NCBI RefSeq assembly: GCF_000002425.4 | Contig: NC_037273.1 | Span: 13,983,207 to 14,047,206, forward strand | Length of the DNA: 64,000 nt | Source of the DNA: Physcomitrium patens | Taxonomy: Eukaryota; Streptophyta; Bryopsida; Funariales; Funariaceae | Direction of reading: 5' to 3' | Shown here: in pieces, positions 46,101-58,255 of the stretch | Layout of the letters: the number at the start of each line of letters is the position of its first letter | How positions within the stretch are numbered: position 1 is the first letter of the stretch | Translations under genes and position numbers: made by a program | Notes under the pieces: model-generated | Told to the model about the DNA's origin: nothing | What the model saw: the letters and a program-made list of their open reading frames with translations, nothing else | Database searches by the model: none

Positions 46101-46600
46101 AAGAAAGAAGAAGAAGAAGAAGAAGAAGAAGAAGAAGATGATGATGACAATGAGGATGGAAGAAATAGAAGTCAAGATCAAGTGCCAAAGAAGATAAATG
46201 ATAGTATACCTTCAATTAGTAGAACTAATAATGAAGACAATGACGATATTGAAGGAGATGATGATGTTGAAGAATATCAACCTTTGAGTGAGAAAAGACA
46301 AGCATTGAAGAAGAAGAAGGATGGAATGCAAGAAGAAGGGTCTTCTTCAAATGAAAGAAGATATCCTTTGAGAGAAAGAAAACCATGTGGTGAATGGTGG
46401 AAGGACCACATCTTTCCTCAAGTAATTGAAGAACATACCAATATTACACTTCTTACTGATCCATTGAGTTTATGTAATGCAATGAAGTCCACGGATGCTA
46501 TGAAGTAGGAGAATGCTATGAAAGAAGAATACAATTCACTCATGGACAATGGAACATGGAAATTGACTCAACTTCTACCAAATCGATCTTTAATTGGTTA
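46100..46600 (+). pseudogene. Acidic integrase-RT linker of Copia element H with a GAA repeat
   Basis: A (GAA)n run at about 46106-46137 encodes a glutamate tract followed by aspartates. Then comes RRYPLRERKPCGEWW, the GKEW-like end of the linker, and the NAMKSTDAMK lead into RT. The acidic tract length probably varies by slippage. Confidence 0.8.
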
Positions 46601-48034
46601 TAAGTGAGTGTTTAGAATCAAAAGAGATGCAATGGGTAATATTGTGAGATACAAGTCTAGATTGGTTGCCAAAGGCTACTCACAAGTTGCTGGTATAGAT
46701 TTCAATGAGACATTTGCTCCTGTGGCCAAATTCACCACTATAAAAACCATTGTGGCAATTGGGGCAGTAATGGATTTGGAGATGCATCAAATAGATGTGA
46801 AGACGGCTTTCTTGAATGAAAGTTTGAAAGAGACATCTACATGGATCAACCTTAAGGATTTGTTGAAGAAGACAAACAACACCTTGTTTGTAAGTTGAAG
46901 AAATCCTTGTATGGGCTAAAGCAATCACCAAGGGCATGGTACCAACGCATTGATACATTCTTTGTGAGTGAAGGATTTGTAAGGAGTGAACCTGTTCATT
47001 CCTTATATATGATGCAATTAAATGAATTTATATTGATTGTTATCCTCTATATTGATGATTTGATCATCTTAATGAATACATTGAAGATGGTGGATTGATT
47101 GAAGGCAAATTTGAAAAAAGAGTATGAAATGAGTGATTTGGAAGAGCTTCACTATTATTTAGGAGTGGAGTTTGTAAGAGATCGTGCTAAGAAGACCATT
47201 ACAATGAGCCAAAGCAAGTACATTGAAGAAGTATTAAAACGATTCAATATGGAGGAGTGTAAGCCTATTAGAACACTATTGGAAGCAAACTTGAAGTTGA
47301 TGAAGCTCATGGATGAAGAGTTTGTTGAAGTTGAAGATCAAATGTAAGGTGTTCCATACAAGGCAGTAATGGACTCACTTATGTATGCAATGGTTGGCAC
47401 AAGGGTGGATCTTACATATGCAGTGAGTATTGTGAGTCAACACATGTCAAGGGTTGGACCAATCCATTGGACAACCATCAAAAAGATCATGAGGTACTTA
47501 AAAGGTACTTTGAACTTCAAATTATGCCTTGGAGGTGATAACATTAGTTTGCATGGTTATTGTGATGCGAATTGGGCTGGAGATGCAAATGATAGAAGGT
47601 CAACAATGGGGTATGTATTTTTTGTTGGAGTGGGAGCAATTTCATGGAATTGCAAGAAACAACCAATAATTACAAGGTCAACAATGGAGGCGGAGTATAT
47701 GGCAGCAAGCCATGGTGCAATGGAGGCAATATGGTTAAGACAACTTTTGGAGGACATTGGAGATGTGCAAATGGAAGTAATTCCAATAGAGTGTGATAAT
47801 CAAGGATGTCTTGCATTTGCAAAGAATCCAAAGCATCATTCAAGGACCAAGCACATTGACATTCAACATCACTTTATAAGAGAGAAAATTGAAATGGGAG
47901 TGATTGATATGAAATATTGTGCAACGGAGGACATGCTTGCAGATTTGTTGACAAAGGCATTAGTAAAGGATAGACACCATATTTTGACAAAGGCATTAGG
48001 CTTAAAAGGCATTTGACTAATAGTAAAGTGGGAG
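46600..48034 (+). pseudogene. RT and RNase H region of Copia element H
   Basis: RT landmarks: RLVAKGYSQVAGIDFNETFA (fingers), HQIDVKTAFLN, KSLYGLKQSPRAWY and the catalytic LYIDDLIIL near 47050. RNase H near 47540-47990: GYCDANWAGDANDRRSTMGY, STMEAEYMAASHGAMEAIWL and KHIDIQHHFIRE. It ends just before a PPT (AAAGTGGGAG) and the 3' LTR. It is broken. Confidence 0.88.
48025..48034 (+). other. Polypurine tract of Copia element H
   Basis: AAAGTGGGAG immediately before the 3' LTR (48035); the AAGTGGGAG form is common in plant Copia elements. Confidence 0.75.
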
Positions 48035-48527
48035 TGTTAAAATAAAAGTAGAAATTTTTACCTTGTATAGGATATTATCTTAGGTAAGTTGTTAGTGGTC
48101 AAAGGTTTGACTCTTGGTATATGGTAAGGACATCCAATGGATATAGGACGAAGTCATGGATCAAAAGTCAAAGTTAAAAGGATAAAGTATTAAGAAGGGA
48201 ATATCCAAAGATTAAATATGAGTCATTAGTGTGTGTTATAGGATATCTTCGAAGTTCGTGAGATGCCAAAGGATCCTAAGAGCATGTGTGTAAGACGTAA
48301 GAGTAATTAGTATTGAACATAAGATACTCTTGGGACTCGTGAGATGCCAAAAGGATCCTAGGACTATGTGTGTAAAAATCAAAGAGTGGATGTTGTCTTT
48401 TAAGGCAGCAACTACTACCTATAAGTAATGAGTGTTGGAAGTGAGAGATATCTTACTCCATACTCTCTTTGTGTGCAACCTTATTGATGCTAAGTGTTGT
48501 ATCTTCTAAGTACTTATTTACTTAATA
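48035..48527 (+). repeat. 3' LTR of Copia element H
   Basis: Starts TGTTAAAATAAAAG after the PPT and ends TTACTTAATA. Partner of 42824-43316. Confidence 0.92.
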
Positions 48528-49260
48528 GGTATCAACAATATGCTCCATCGGCATCATCAAATCAAGTATCCTCCATATCAATGGGATAATCAGGATCATT
48601 TTCTAATCCTACATGGAACAAGCCTAGTAGGTATATATTGATGGAGACATCCAATATGTCGAATGAGGGTGCAAGAAGACCACTTCGTTTTTTTTATTAC
48701 AGACAGATTGGTCATTATGCTAGTGAATGTCCCAATCCCAGAGCTAGTAACAATTATGTGTCAGTGTGTAGAAATTACAAGTAGTCGAGATATACTTATC
48801 AACAATGTTATGCTCCATTCAATTTCAATAATCGAGATCAATAGATCCAAAGCCAAGGAAATATGAAGGAGATAAATCAAGGTCCTTAAGATTCTTTGAT
48901 AAATTGGGTGGAATGTATCCAAGCCGTTCTTACCAAAAGTCAACAAAAGAAAAAAGGACTAATTCAACATTTGGGTGAGCTTGATGCAAAGGGCCAATTA
49001 GATCCAATTACAGGGACATCCAATCTAGGTCTTGATATGGGCCCCTTACCTAGTATAAGAATTGAATCAGTTGTGTAGTTCAATAAGGTCCCAATTATGG
49101 ATCCGTTCCAAGCGGTTTTGTTCTCTATGCAGTTTTGGAAAACATCCTTTCAGTTGAAAGATCCTCTTGGGGGCACGAATTCCAATGAAATTCATGCTAT
49201 TGTCCAATTTCAAGTTTGAGGTGAAAGAATATCTTACCTCATAGAGTTAAACTCAAACCA
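48528..49260 (+). pseudogene. Gag end of element D, after the Copia insertion
   Basis: Begins with the right target duplication GGTAT. A knuckle-like region (YYRQIGHYASECPNP in a decayed reading near 48695) corresponds to the A knuckles at 14301. The NWVECIQAVLTKSQQKKK text matches A (HRVEAIHAVLTRNQQKGK). It is broken. Confidence 0.7.
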
Positions 49261-49930
49261 ATGAAAAGAAAGAGAACATTAGAAATTATTCTAAATATGG
49301 AATCCTATGATATTTTAAAGGATCTGGTTGCTATTCGGCCTTCTATTTCTATGAAGCAGCTTCTAGCGGTTGTACCAGAGTACCGTTCTACATTGAATTC
49401 ATCGTTAACACAGCATAGGCATCATAATAAGGAAGTTTGTGAAGTTTGTTTGAACTTTTACCCAAGTGCACCAACCATCAATGTTTCGATTGACGGTGTT
49501 ATGATCTTGGATATTCAGGTGGATGGTGGTTCCAGTGTCAATTTAATGAACGCTGATTCAATGGATGATTAAGATTTGGAACAATTAGTACCTATGACAT
49601 TGATATTACAGATGACAGATCATAGCCGGGTTAAACCAATGGATATTTTACACAGTATTCAAATTATAATTGCTAATATTGCATATCAAATCGACTACAT
49701 CATCTTTCAATTAAAATATTCGACTTTATTATATCCAATTTTATTGAGATGATCCTGGCTTTATTAAGCAAAAGCCAAGAATGATTGGGATCAGGGTACT
49801 TTGACAATTGGCAAGGACAAAGACAAAATGGTGTTACAAATGTATCAAGTCCACTATCATGGGGAGTCTCAAGTGCCAACATCTGAATCGACGTTGGACG
49901 ATGAGCTTAGTTCAATGATGACATAGTCGC
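49261..49930 (+). pseudogene. Protease region of element D
   Basis: Starts with the linker end LNMESYDILKDL shared with A and continues to the active-site block VDGGSSVNLMNADS (about 49520-49562), then flap-side text. It is broken. Confidence 0.75.
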
Positions 49931-50149
49931 ATTAGTTATGGAGGCGCCCGTAGAGGCGGCACAATACCTTGGAGTGGTGTATCAATGTAGAGGTTTGGAG
50001 GAGTACTTGATATATCCAACGGATTTAGAAAACTCTGATTATGTTAGTATTGATTGGATGTCCAAATATGATGTGCACCATGTTAGTGCCCTGGACACAG
50101 GATTCAGTACTTTGTACATGTCGAACTTACCGACTGATTTTCAACCAAC

Positions 50150-51370
50150 GAGGGATTGAAACAGAACATCGCCATTGCACCTTTATGTCAAACTATCAAC
50201 TTGACGACCATAGTAGAACCTCGGACAATTAAGATCTACGAAGATATTAAGGAACAGGAGTTGACCTACTGGACAGAATTTTTCTTACATCATAAATCCA
50301 CTTTTGTTTGGACTTATGATGATCTAAAAGATATTCCCGCTGAAGTTTGTGAGCATCATATCATCTTAGAGGAGCACGCTAAACCGGTATGGTAGAGATA
50401 ATATCGCCTTAATTCTAAATATTTCCTCATCGTGAAGGAGGAAGTGGACAAGCTTCTTGCGGTTAGTTTAATTTACTCGGTATTGATTAGTATGTGGATT
50501 TTTTCAATCGTGATGGTGCCAAAAAAGAATAAAAAAATCCAAATTTGTTAGGATTTTTAAAAACTTAATGTGGCCACCAAGAAAGATTATTTTCCATTAT
50601 CTTTCATAGATAGTATATTGGACGTCATAGCCAGTCACGAATGTTATTTTTTCCTCAATGGATTTTTTGGGTATAATCAGGTTCAAATTGCAATGGAAGA
50701 CCAGCTCAAGACAATCTTTACTACTGATTGGAGTACATTTGCTTATTGCATGATACCTTTTGGGTTATGCGACGCCCCAACCATGTTTCAGAGAGTGATA
50801 ACTCAAGCCTTCAAAGACTATCTCTAGATGTTTATGGAGATCTTTTTAGATGACTTCTGTGCATTCAGTACCAAACAAGATCATCTTAATTTTCTAAGTA
50901 AATGTTTAGCTTAGTGCTCTAAGTTTGGGATATCGTTGAATTCGGATAAGTGTCAATTCAGTGTTCTGTCAGAAAAATTATTGAAACATATCATCTCCAG
51001 CCGTGGTATTGCTACAGATCTTGATAAAGTGAAGCATATCATAAACTTGCCCAGACTAGAGACGGTCTCCGATGTTCGAGGATTTGTCAATCATGTCAAT
51101 TATTATTGACGATTCATTCATTTATTCACAATTATTTGTCAAATTTTAATGAACTTATTGAAGAAACCTCCGTTAGATGGGTCTAGTTCCATCTGGACCA
51201 TGGAATATATCGTTGCCTTTGAAGCATTGAAGTCAAAATTGGTCATTGCACCAATATTGGTGGCCCCTCGTTGGACGGAGCCCTTTCATGTGCATTGCTT
51301 GATGGATCTTACTCCTACAAAAGTTTAATTTTATGATTATCATACGACTTGGAAAGAAACATGCCAATGT
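50150..51370 (+). pseudogene. RT and partial RNase H region of element D
   Basis: RT matches A: KDIPAEVCEHHIILE, KDYFPLSFIDSILD, FTTDWSTFAYCMIPFGLCDAP and the catalytic FLDDFCAFST near 50845. RNase H is represented only in part before the ANVDHLSRLSN block near 51360. It is old and broken. Confidence 0.78.
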
Positions 51371-52680
51371 TGATCATTTATCTCGATTGTCTAATATTCT
51401 CGACAACGAGCCTGTCCATGATGTTCTTCCCAATGCCAAATTATTTGTGGTGGATTTGATTTCCTCTGAGTATAGTGAAATCATTCAATTTTTGACCTTC
51501 TATATTTTTCCACCGACTTTCACCGATAAGCTTAAGAAACAACTCATTCTGAAGAGTGCTCCATACACGATGATTTGCGATGCTTTGTATAAACGAGTTA
51601 AAGATGGTATTTTATAATGCTATATCTTTCCAAGTGAAGTACAGTCGATCTTAGAGGGTTGCCATTTGGATAGTTGTGGTGGTCATTTTGCGAGAGATAG
51701 TACTACTTTCAAGGCTTTAATGGTCGGATATTAGTGGCCCACAATTTTTTTTTCTGATGTGTACCAATTTGTTTGTCATTGTGATCCTTGTCAATGAATT
51801 GGTCAACCCACGAGCACTTCAGCCATGCTATTAGTACCAATCTTGGCACAGACACCATTTGAAAAATGAGGTATTGATTTTGTCGGTCCTATCGCACGAG
51901 CATCCAAACCTAGCCAGAAGCGGCATATTTTAGTTGCCACGGACTATGTAACCAAATGGGTAGAAGGTATTGTTATCCGCAACGATAATGCCAGTACAAT
52001 GGCTACTTTTTTATACGAGAATATTGTAACTCAATTTGGATGTCCAAAAGAATTGATTAGCGATTGCGGCACCCATTTCGTCAATGCTACCATAGCAACC
52101 TTGACGAACACATACGAGATCAAGCATCAGAAAACCACTCCATATCATCCTTGCACTAATGGGTAAACAGAAAAGACCAATGGAATTTTGTGCAAGGTCT
52201 TGATTAAGACAATTTCAAAGGTGGGTACCGATTGGGAGACCAAACTTTTTGTGGCTTTATAGGCGTATCGTACCGCATATAAAATAACTACCAACTCTAC
52301 TCTGTTTCAACTAGTTTATGGTTAAGAGGTAATTTTACCCATTGAATTGGAGGTTCAAAGTTTACGGATTGCCTTGGATGAACGACTTTGTGACAAAGAG
52401 TTATTACATTCTCGGTTGGCAAAATTAGATGAAATATGAGCTACAGCTTTTTTCAACGTGGAAGCGATTCAAAAATAGAGAAAGAGTTACTATGATAGTA
52501 AACTACGTCCAATTTAGTCATTTTTCGGGCAAATTTCAAGTTTGTTGGCATGGGCTATATTGCGTGGTTGAGAGTTTTTCCAATGGGTCTATTCAATTGG
52601 AGGATTTCATGGACCATCGATTCAATACCCGCATTAATGGGAACTGATTACGGTTATATAATATATAAAACTTGGGAAGG
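51371..52680 (+). pseudogene. Integrase region of element D
   Basis: Zinc-binding region about 51640-51800 (CHLDSCGGHFARDSTT). The core from about 51865 has IDFVGPIARAS, VATDYVTKWVE, ISDCGTHF and a TPYHPC block. The C-terminal part near 52530-52650 has SGKFQVCWHGLYCVVE and IQLEDFMDHRF. It is homologous to the A integrase. It is broken. Confidence 0.78.
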
Positions 52681-53165
52681 ACTTTCATTTTTTTTGGAGG
52701 AGATGAAAAACGAATAGTATAGTTAACATGTTGTCATTATCACCGGTAGTAAGAGAATAGGAGTGGGGCACTAGTTAGAAGTCATTCTATGTTGTCATTT
52801 TTGGTTGTTTTTTTTGAGATTACCATTTCTTGTATTCCTTGCATTTATGAGAGTAGTAGTTCGAGTTTTGCACTTGATAGAGAGAGCGTCATGGCAATTG
52901 AAAGTGCAAAGTGAATTACGTATAAAGAAGACAATGGCCGAAATGTGAAAGCTAAATGTGCATGAAAACCGCCTTCTGTGATAATTGTTAGCAATATGGA
53001 GCCGATGAAGTTAGATATCTGCTAGATGCCAAGAAGAATAAGAGACTTTTGAAATGCGTAGGTGGAATAGAAGAAATAATAATTTTGTAGAATTTGATTA
53101 AGTAGTTTTTAGGAAGGTAAAAATTGTGTTTTTGCGAGGACGTTGCACAAATAGGAGTGGGGCTA
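52681..53165 (+). pseudogene. Remnant of the extra downstream module in element D
   Basis: Near 52880-53050 the text keeps VSNMEPMKLDICW-like and neighbouring residues, matching VTSMEPIAMDIFW of A's extra module. The interval is much shorter than in A and shows no coiled coil. The PPT GGAGTGGGGCTA precedes the 3' LTR. Confidence 0.6.
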
Positions 53166-53916
53166 TGTACATTAGATATTAGTTTTTTTTTGTAAGATAT
53201 TGGTAAAATAGACTAATAGTCCATAAAATAGTCAGTTCAGGAGGATGGATGATTGATTTAGTTATTTAAAGCGGTTAATTACAAGATTATGGTTAGAATC
53301 TGAAAATCAGAAGCAATTATATAGGAGTTATAGAAGTTTGTTGGGGTGCCAAACTATAATAGTCATGAGCCAGGGTAAGCTTGGTGCTACCTCTTTGTTT
53401 CTTTGTTTCTTTGTTGTTGACGAATAATGGATAGTTTCTGAATACTAAGAAGTGAGTCTGTGGAATAAATCAGAGATTGATTTATGAGTTGTTGATTATG
53501 TAATTAGAGTACTGAGTGATTGAATTATATGAGAAGTTATTAGAAGATTGATTGTAGATGGAAGATTATGATTGTTTTTTATTGAGAGTTGTGTGTGTTT
53601 TGATAGTGGAAGTCTGTGGTTACAGAAATTATATGAATTCAGATTTGTTGGAATGAAGTCTGCTATTTCTAGTGTTGGATGGAAATTATGTCTTGTGAGA
53701 GTGCTGAGTTGCACATTATTGTTATCAGATGATGAAGGAGTGTTGTTTCTGGAAGAAAGCATTATAATATTTTTTGATATTTTAGTGATTCAGATTACGA
53801 TTAATTAAGTGATCCTAACATGTAAGTTCATACGCTTTGTCTTTCCTTGAGTTTGAATCCCTTTTTAAATGTTTATTTTAAAAAGAATTTATAGAATAAG
53901 TAAAATAATTATCACA
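53166..53916 (+). repeat. 3' LTR of element D
   Basis: 751 bp, from TGTACATTAGATATTAG to ATTATCACA. Matches the D 5' LTR. The block shared with the A LTR lies at about 53347-53391. Confidence 0.88.
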
Positions 53917-54140
53917 CTACTACTACTAGATATTGATTACTACTATTGATTTTTGATGATTGCTATTGGTTTTTAGCTAGTCCTATTGATTATTGGTCAC
54001 TGTTATTGATTATTGGTTGTTGCCACTAATTATTATTATTAAAGCCAATTACTGATACTTATTTTTTGTTATTACAATTTTTTAATTATCTTTGACAACT
54101 AAGTGCTTAATGTATTTTAAGATAAATTCCATGTAATACA
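53917..54140 (+). repeat. 5' LTR of element E (L2 family), last part
   Basis: Minisatellite units continue, then AAGTGCTTAATGTATTTTAA, matching the ends of R1 and R2, and an end at CATGTAATACA. A B-like PBS follows. Confidence 0.75.
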
Positions 54141-54147
54141 ATATATT

Positions 54148-54165
54148 TAGTGAATCCAATGTGAA
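54148..54165 (+). other. Primer binding site of element E
   Basis: TAGTGAATCCAATGTGAA stands at the same distance from the LTR as the B site TGGTGAACCCGACGTGAA and looks like a decayed form of it. This anchors the L2 LTR as E's own. Confidence 0.7.
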
Positions 54166-54189
54166 GTATTTGAGGTAGATGGTACTTAA

Positions 54190-56030
54190 TTTTCTTCAAT
54201 TATTTGAATTTTAAAGAAAAAATACAAATGAGTTGAACGAAGAGCTATAGATGGTACATCAATTGAAGCTATAAGTAGTAGAATTAATAGAAGACAAGGT
54301 ATATATTTTGATCCTAATTCTACAAGCATGTTTGAAGCTTTTTCTTTATTTATGCAACAGCAATAGATTAAAGTTTGCAAAGAGGGTATGGCAAACAAAG
54401 CATTATAAGCAGTTGTGGACAAGATCGATCAATTTAAAGGAAAGAATATTATGATATATTTAAGATGTTATGTAAAAGAAATAGAATTGAGGAGTGTTTT
54501 AAAAAGGAAGATAGTTCAATTATTTGAATTAGCCTCTGCACCAAAGATAAGAAATCAAATAAAGTCTCTTATAGGACAATTTAGAGGTTTATAGGAGAAA
54601 TTGTTTTAAATATTGAAGGATGAGTTTTTCTTGGAAGATAGTAAGAGGGTTACAAAAAAGTCTTTTTTTGAATGGATTGAAAGGCCAGAGAAGGATCTTC
54701 TAGCAACAAAATTATTAAAGGAGTTTCGAAAGCAATATTCTTCTTTATCAAAGCAAGAAAGGTAATTATTGGATCCAAGTAACATAGAGCTCTTTCTTGA
54801 AGCGGTTAATGGAGAGTTACAAGAAAAGTTAGAAATCTTGCTTGAAGATAAAAAAAAGAAGATGAAGGATTGACAACAAATTGGAAAAAAGTAGAAGAAG
54901 CAATAGTATTTTTGACAAAGAAAGAAAGAAAAAAAGATAAGATGCATATTCAAAGACCATTACAAGCATCTAAGATAAAATTGTCTGCTACCCATGCAAA
55001 ATCTTTCATTCAACCCTCAATGGCTACATCAAAGAAAAAAGAAATGGACATGGATGAAATCATATGTAGAATTAAAGATTTGTAAATAAAATTTACAAAA
55101 CTTAAAGAGAAGGGTCAATCATCAAGAGTATCAACAAAACAAAGACTAGGACTAATAAAAGGTGTAGTGCATAGGTGCATGTGGTGTGATAGCATAGATC
55201 ATTCAAGGAGGGAATGTGAAGATTTTATAGAGGCACTACATAAAAGAGTTGTTTTTTTTTTTTAAAGATAATATGATACACTTAAAAGAAAGTGGAAAAA
55301 AATTAGAAACAAATTTTGATAAAAGAAGAATGAAGGTATTTATTGGAGATACTTTTAAAGTACATACAATCTCAAGAAATAAAGCATCAACATATTGGGT
55401 AGAAGAAAATGCTAATAAATGTTTAAGTATAAATCTTGAATTTTGAAGAGAATCTAGTTCTTTGTGGACAAGTACAATGAGTTATGCTGAAAAGAAAAAA
55501 CTTACTAGAAATGATTTAAAACGTGTTGGTAATAAAATTCGACAAATTATTAGATGGAATGATCTAGTAGATAGATTACCTATACATGTTCATATTGCAA
55601 GGAGTCAATATGAAGCATTAATAGAAAAAAAATGAAGGAGAGATGAAAATAATGAAGGACCTTCAAAAAGAACTACAAGAGGAGAAAAAATATGACAATA
55701 AAAGAATCCTATATATGAAGAGATAATAGAGAATATTTCTACAAAAGAAAGAAAAATTGAAAAAGAGAAAACAAAGGTTCTTACTTATAAATTACAATCA
55801 GATATTGAAGCTCCTACAGATTTGAAGAATATATTGGAGGAGCAAATTTTTAGTGGAAAGGTTGAATTTATAATTGGTGAAATTCTAGGAATTACAAAGT
55901 GTGAGTTTTATGAAGTTATTATTGATACAATAAAGAAAAAATGACAATCTAGAGGAGCTTCTATGATATCAAATGCACAAGGAACAAGAGCAATGGAAAG
56001 CAATGAAGATAAAAAATCTGAAATATAAAA
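54190..56030 (+). pseudogene. Gag region of element E
   Basis: Follows B gag throughout: MFEAFSLFMQQ, VDKIDQFKGKNIMIYLRCY-like text, WIERPEKDLLATKLLKEF, and a CCHC knuckle CMWCDSIDHSRREC near 55180. The charged C-terminal block is NILEEQIFSGKVEFIIGE. It is old and broken. Confidence 0.8.
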
Positions 56031-56059
56031 TTTTGGAAATATCTTGCGAATAAAATTTG

Positions 56060-56570
56060 CAAAAAAAGAGGATATCATTCAAGCTTCTAGCCATTATTCT
56101 AGAAGTCATTGGGTAAGGGCTACTACAAAAATTTTGATATAATTGGGAAATTTACAAGAACTAGTTATAACATTGATTGATCATAATTTTGAAATCAATT
56201 TGATGTCAAAAGAATTGTATAATAAGAAAAATGGCCTATTGATATTGAACATGAGTGGAAGATAAGAACAGCAAATAATTCAAAAGGAGATTTGTATGAA
56301 GCATGTTCAAATATCAAGGTGACGATAGAAGATGTTATTCATGAACAGAATTTGTTTATACAAGACATGTCTACATATCCTACTATATTGGGACAACCAT
56401 ATATTACTATCACATGAATTGAGAAAAAGGTTATAGATGATAGATCAACTTATGCAAGGATAAGAAGTCAAGACGAAAAGAAGGCGATGTAATTTTTAAT
56501 AGTTTGTGCAAATCATAGAAGAAATCAAGATAGTTTGAGAGAGCATCATTTGCCAAAGATATACAAAGAA
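56060..56570 (+). pseudogene. Protease region of element E
   Basis: Aligns with B: YSRSHWVRATTKILI, then TLIDHNFEINLMSKELY near 56175 and ILGQPYITI near 56385. It is broken. Confidence 0.75.
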
Positions 56571-56990
56571 TTTAAAGAACTTGAAGACTCAAAGGATTTT
56601 TATTAGATGACATTGTAAAGCAAGATTGTAATGGTAAAAAATTAAAGGCTTACTGCTTAGTAGAAAAGATTAAGATATTATAAGATTATCAAAAGATAGA
56701 TGTATTATATTCAAAAATATAAATAATTTTAGAAAGATAGATAAGAAAAATATTAAAAATATAGAACATGAATTAAAAAAATTATGTGTGATTGATGAAG
56801 ATAAATACATATGAGGGATATTTGAAGAATCTTATTTTGGTGATACTATAGATGATTTAAAAATATTATTGAATGAAGATTTTGAATGAGATGATAAGGT
56901 AATAAATGTGTATTCTAAATAATTTTATGATGGAATAAAAGAATATATGAATAATTATGAAGTGAATATAAATACAAAATATAAGATCGT
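56571..56990 (+). pseudogene. Protease-RT linker of element E, before an L1 copy
   Basis: Charged segment resembling the B linker (IEHELKKLCVIDEDKYI against IEGQLRKISALQEDERI). It is interrupted at 56991 by an L1 LTR and resumes at 58256. Confidence 0.6.
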
Positions 56991-58255
56991 TATCGTACTA
57001 TAATTACTTATAGTATGTAAAAATTAGTTAGAACATATAATATGTTCATAAGTTTTGATGTATGTTAGAATGATTAATAGAATAATTTAAAGAGAGTGGA
57101 TTTAAGAAACTTTATTTTGAGTTTTAACTTTTTAATTATAGCATTTTAAAATAATTATAGAACCTAAATATTTAGTATAAAGCCTTGAAAGGAGATTAGA
57201 GCCTAAAGAAGAAATTCTTAACTATTAGGAGGCTTATTGGGAGGAATGAAAGGAAGGCATGGTTAGATGAAAGTAAGGAATTGGAATCTTCATTCCTATT
57301 GGTCGAAGGCTATGTCCAATGGGCTTCAAGGAGGCTGCTCGAGGCCTTATTAGGGATTAGGGTTTCTCTTTCGAAGTCATTTGAGCTTCAAAAGGTAGAA
57401 TCAGCAAGTTTAGGATTTTGGGTACAAATTGAATGTAAATTTTGTGTGATTTGGAGTTTTTATGAAGGAGTTATTGGCACTCAAAGTTAAGGTGTCAATT
57501 TCATATCTACTATCACTTTTTAGTGCATAACATACATTTACGAAGAGCAATAAAAGATCAGAATTTAGGGTTGGAGAAAGAAATTTTTTGACTATATTTT
57601 TCATATACTGTTTGATGAATTTGGATTTTGAATGAAGAAGTTGTAGAAGGTTGAAGTCAGCACATCCAAATCAAAGACAATAAATAAGTGATTTTGTTCA
57701 TAGTAATGGTTGGAGCCATATCTTGAGGTTTTACATGAATTTTGGGCTCAAAATTTTTGGAAAAGATAGATTATTGTATGAAGAAGATATACATAAAAAT
57801 TTTGTAGCATTTAAATTCTTAGTTTGTGAGATATGAAGAAAATTGCATGAAGGTGAATAAAAACTAGGATTTGAAGCTACTGTTAGGATTTTGGTGATAT
57901 CTTAAGATCCATAATGAATTTGTAGTTGAAATTTGTTGTGGTAGTTTTTAGAAGTATAATATTACTACATATAAAATTTGAGTTTGTTTGAACAGTCCAA
58001 TTAAAAGATATGAGTTTTTGAAGTTGGAGAATAATATTCTATAAGGATAAACAAGGATTTAGAATTTTTTTATCATATTTTGGATGTTTTGGGAACTTTA
58101 GACTTATATATTTGGTGTAATTGCTCGTAAAAGTATTATATATATTCATATATATATATACAAACTTGGTCTTTCTAATCTCAAGACTTGATTGAGCAAT
58201 TTGTGGTAGCAAAGAGCACAGTGTTTTCTTGAGGCAAATTCTCTCTACCTTGATA
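56991..58255 (+). mobile_element. L1 solo LTR between protease and RT of element E
   Basis: It starts TATCGTACTATAATTAC, the decayed form of TGTCGTACTATAATTAC, and ends CTCTCTACCTTGATA, 1265 bp. E sequence continues on both sides. A (TA)n tract is at about 58137-58161. No clear target duplication. Confidence 0.82.

Larger units (their letters stand above)
42824..48527 (+). mobile_element. Element H: Copia LTR retrotransposon inserted in D
   Basis: Two 493-bp LTRs (42824-43316, 48035-48527) lie between the flanks GATAT (42819-42823) and GGTAT (48528-48532), which differ by one transition. In between are a long leader, gag, protease, integrase, RT and RNase H in Copia order (integrase before RT). 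By hand the LTRs differ at about 50 positions (about 10 percent), almost all transitions. It is moderately old and broken in roughly eight places. Confidence 0.92.
38851..53916 (+). mobile_element. Element D: older Athila/Tat-type Gypsy element related to A
   Basis: LTRs are 38851-40885 (enlarged by an L1 solo LTR) and 53166-53916. The PBS is tRNA-Asp type and the parts match A in order. The flanks CTCTT and CTACT are an imperfect 5-bp duplication inside the E minisatellite. The LTRs differ by roughly 10 percent by eye. A Copia element (42824-48527) lies in its gag region. It is complete in layout but with many breaks. Confidence 0.85.

Noticed and set aside
46000-46215. Minus-strand open frames rich in serine and leucine opposite the GAA repeat
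   Set aside because: They are the complement of the glutamate repeat in Copia H and have no support of their own.
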